Part shown: piece after piece, positions 61,601-64,000 of the stretch
How positions within the stretch are numbered: position 1 is the stretch's first letter
Layout of the letters: each line of letters opens with the position of its first letter
Source of the DNA: Cheilinus undulatus
Lineage: Eukaryota > Chordata > Actinopteri > Labriformes > Labridae
Assembly (NCBI RefSeq): GCF_018320785.1
Contig: NC_054872.1
Coordinates: 36,220,051-36,284,050 of the forward strand
Direction of reading: 5' to 3'
Length of the DNA stretch: 64,000 bases
The notes under the pieces: model-generated
Seen by the model: the letters and a program-made list of their open reading frames with translations, nothing else
Databases searched by the model: none
What the model was told of the DNA's origin: nothing
Made by a program: the position numbers and the translations under genes

Positions 61601-62998
61601 ATTTTTTGTTTTAAAGCGTTTGAACTAATAGGTTTGACTTTTATTTTATCTCAGATTTTGAGCCTTTAAGCTCATTGTTTTGACTTTGAGTGGTTGAAAG
61701 AATTGTTGCTTCCCGTGCAAGAGCAGAGTAATAAAGTAGAAAAACACTATGAGCCATCCTTCATAACCCTTGGATATCCAGAGAGATCCACATTTCAAGG
61801 CTATATTTTTATTATTTTATCTTTTATTTTCTTACAGAAAGCGATGCAAGTGCATAGCACTGATTCATTTATTTGAGTAAATGTCCACAATAGAATAACC
61901 GCTATGAGGTAAACAACTGCCAAACAAAGGCAGAACAGCAGTGAGTCAGGTCAAAAAGAAGGGATTGGAAGGTGTTCATAGTAATGTCATTCATAACAAT
62001 CTCACAAGCAAGGGATGAACATGAGGCCCATTGATGTTGACCAACAAAATACAATCAGCTTGTCCTTAAATCAGAGTGAACATCTGTGAAAAGTTTGAAG
62101 AAAGTTCCTGAAAAGTTCTTGAGATGTCGCATCCATAAGATAGGGATGAACATAGGGCCTGATGACCTTGGCCTTTGACCTCCAAAATACAATCAGTTTA
62201 TCTTGAGTCACAGAGGACATGTGTGCAGTCTGAAGAAAATCCTCCAAAGTATTAGAGTATAAGAGGGGATGAACTTGATGCCAAATGACCTTGACCTTTA
62301 ACCTCCAAACTCTAACTAGTTCACCCTGTGAGTCAGAGTGGACATTGATTAGGAAAATCCCTCCAAAGGGCTCTTGATGGAAAGACAAACTGAAAACAAT
62401 GCTTCGAGCCGTGTCGATCTCTTGCATGGAAGCAGCAGATTAATCTATGCTGAGTCTTTATTTTCAGCCCTAATTTGAAACACAGTTACATAACTGAGTA
62501 ATTAATGCACACTGGGGTTTTTATGTGACAAGAGGAGGGCCCGTCACTCAAAATGTAAAAGTGTTGTGTTGGTGTGAAAAAGGAAATCAGTCTCTTCCTC
62601 TGTGTATGACTAATACATTTCTGCATCATGAAAGGTCTACAGAGCATCCACCACACTTCTGAGGGACTGACACCTGAACACAACTCTGATATTTTGCTGA
62701 GCTTTTCAGGGTCACTGTTCAACAAACAAAAAGGCTCTACATCAGATCAGTCCTTCCTCTCGCTCTGTAGGTGAACCAGCAGACACCCACACACAAACTC
62801 ACTTATAGATATCCTGGATCTCGCCCACACAGATGGCCAGCGGCTTCTGTCCATTCCTCCCTTTGATGTCGTAGGTTTTTCGGATGGCTTTGGAGTTTTG
62901 GGCCAGACACGCCAAGCCGTAGATGGTGTCAGTGGGGACGGCGACTACATTACCTTCCTTCAGAGCCTTCACTGTGCAACTCAGGATTCCAGCAGCGC
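58644..62998 (-). CDS. yrdc: YrdC-domain threonylcarbamoyl-AMP synthase (5' end missing)
   Basis: Five exons in transcript order: 62998-62803, 61075-60961, 60879-60760, 60450-60320, 58713-58644. They give about 210 residues ending in EDPGEA. Human YRDC is about 279 aa, from memory, so roughly 60-70 N-terminal residues, including any mitochondrial leader, are not seen. The first exon here begins in mid-codon after an AG acceptor, so at least one more exon lies upstream. Family motifs: VPTDTIYGLAC, then KGRNGQKPLAICVGE, LLPGPVTLVFERSE, LVGVRIPDHSFMRRL and ALTSANISSQTS. The enzyme joins threonine, bicarbonate and ATP to make threonylcarbamoyl-AMP for the t6A modification at tRNA position 37, in cytosol and mitochondria. 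The gene converges with maneal, the same pairing I recall in human. Confidence 0.93.
59180..59870. repeat. Purine-rich minisatellite in yrdc intron
   Basis: Imperfect units of about 20-25 bases built on GAGATGCAGAAAAAGAGAAG, almost purely A and G on the plus strand. The minus strand stays open for about 200 codons of Ser/Phe/Leu (LSLLLCLFAYPSLSAHAFS), an artefact of the pyrimidine-rich repeat. It lies in the intron before the last yrdc exon. Confidence 0.85.
60600..60672 (+). repeat. LINE 3'-tail relic with GAATT microsatellite
   Basis: CCCCCTGGGGACGAATAAAG followed by TTTTTTGAATTGAATTAAA matches the general form of fish LINE 3' ends (CCCTCTGGGATxAATAAAG, then short tandem units). It lies between two yrdc exons. 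Confidence 0.6.
61965..62385. repeat. Dispersed 'TGACCTTTGACC' repeat, second locus
   Basis: Three decayed units with TGATGACCTTGGCCTTTGACC, AATCAGTTTATCTTGAGTCA and GATGAACTTGATGCC-type blocks, at about 62000, 62160 and 62280 (period roughly 115-120). Same family as 41145-41775. It lies in a yrdc intron. Confidence 0.75.
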
Positions 62999-64000
62999 CT
63001 GTGGGTCAAAATCACCATGATTAGATTATTCATTAGACACTGCAACAGACATGATAACAAAACACCTAAAAAAATTAAAACACCAAAAATATAAATTGAA
63101 ATACTAATGCAATTACACAAGGGGTTCCCTCTGTCTTGTATTCTTGTCATTGGTTAGAGAAATATATCAGCATTTTGCTTGAACACATTGATCTCCTTCT
63201 GCTTCTAGTTCAAGGATTCACAACAAATAAAAAACCCTGTGCCATGGTTGTTGCAGATGCCATCTATTGCTGAACATACTTTAGTGCAGTGTTTCCCACA
63301 CATGGATAATACTTGTGTAGGCCACCCAGGTATATTTACCTGCAAAGTACACTTTTGTTAAGCAGGTTTTCTCCTGTTTTAAGCAACATTCATGCATGTC
63401 AAAGGCGTCCACTTAGTATAAAGGCACCATTTGAAAGCCATGTGAAAATCAATCTTATGCCATTGTTTAAACTTTTTTCTGCAGCTGCTGATCATCCTGT
63501 ACTCCTACACTCTGGCATGGTGGTTTCAATACACCATCTCATCAACAATAAGTCTTCACACACTGCTCGCTGGCTATGATAACAGAATATCAAGTGAAAT
63601 ATTACTTAAAAAGCAAGTAAAATTTGAGTGTCCCTGTATAACATACTGCTGATTAAGGCTAGGTAATTAATCTAAATTTAGATTAAATGGTCCTACTGCT
63701 ATTTTCAAATAGCAAAAGGTGCAGTATTTCTTTGAATCTGAAATGGTTTTTCAAAATACCACTTGCATACATTTTTTTGAGGCATGTTAAATTTTTTACA
63801 TGTAATTTTTTCAGATAATAACAGTAATCGTAATGTTTCCTGAGAATTTAGTCTTCTTTTCACATCAGTACTATGCACAGTTTGTGCTTTTTACTTGTAA
63901 CCTGGTCCTTCCGCAAGCAAAGGTGCACATGTAGATATGTAAATAATGCTGTTATTGTTATTATTATTACTACTAATGTTCTGATATATTGTAATTTGTT
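62999..64000. other. yrdc upstream intron or 5' flank
   Basis: No convincing upstream yrdc exon was found on the minus strand in this kilobase, so exon 1 probably lies beyond the window. A dispersed repeat sits at 63655-63800 and a TTATTA microsatellite at 63950-63975. Nothing else was seen. Confidence 0.5.
63655..63800. repeat. Dispersed repeat (copy of 21098)
   Basis: A palindromic patch TAATCTAAATTTAGATTAAA at about 63667 is followed by ATTTTCAAATAGCAAAAGGT and GCAGTATTTCTTTGAA, matching the copy in lin28a intron 2. Confidence 0.55.

Overview
The window is nuclear DNA from a ray-finned fish, probably a percomorph teleost. The genes are split by GT-AG introns and their proteins read as vertebrate orthologues. 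The spacers are AT-rich and full of teleost-type debris: Tc1/mariner copies, MITEs with short terminal inverted repeats, a tRNA-derived SINE, a 'TGACCTTTGACC' tandem-like repeat and 'ACAAAGAGACA' minisatellites. The species assignment is inference.

Five protein-coding genes were rebuilt exon by exon, and every splice junction keeps the reading frame. From left to right: smpdl3b (+, 1249-4366, 8 exons, 454 aa, complete); mecr (-, 11235-5494, 10 exons, 380 aa, complete); lin28a (-, 27201-17532, 4 exons, 200 aa, with a possible second first exon at 27567); maneal (+, 32250-54147, 4 exons, 445 aa, complete); yrdc (-, 62998-58644, the last five exons, about 210 residues, 5' end not in the window).

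smpdl3b and mecr converge tail to tail, as do maneal and yrdc. lin28a and maneal are divergent, head to head across about 5 kb that holds a candidate regulatory block with a full NFI palindrome. The 3' flank of lin28a carries two perfect 8-mer let-7 sites and miR-125/lin-4 sites, as expected for the let-7/LIN28 loop. From memory, all five human orthologues lie on 1p34-p36, but not side by side, so the window is a compact, reshuffled version of that block.

The genes do not form an operon-like unit. They are a surface phosphodiesterase, a mitochondrial fatty-acid-synthesis enzyme, an RNA-binding developmental regulator, a Golgi glycosidase-like protein and a tRNA-modification enzyme. Introns and spacers hold four Tc1-type elements (one in mecr intron 4, one between mecr and lin28a, two between maneal and yrdc) and several paired MITE copies. 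No previously undescribed multigene system was found. The best leads are the two phase-compatible lin28a first exons with a G-rich tract between them, the microRNA site cluster, a GC-AG intron in smpdl3b and the paired MITE families.
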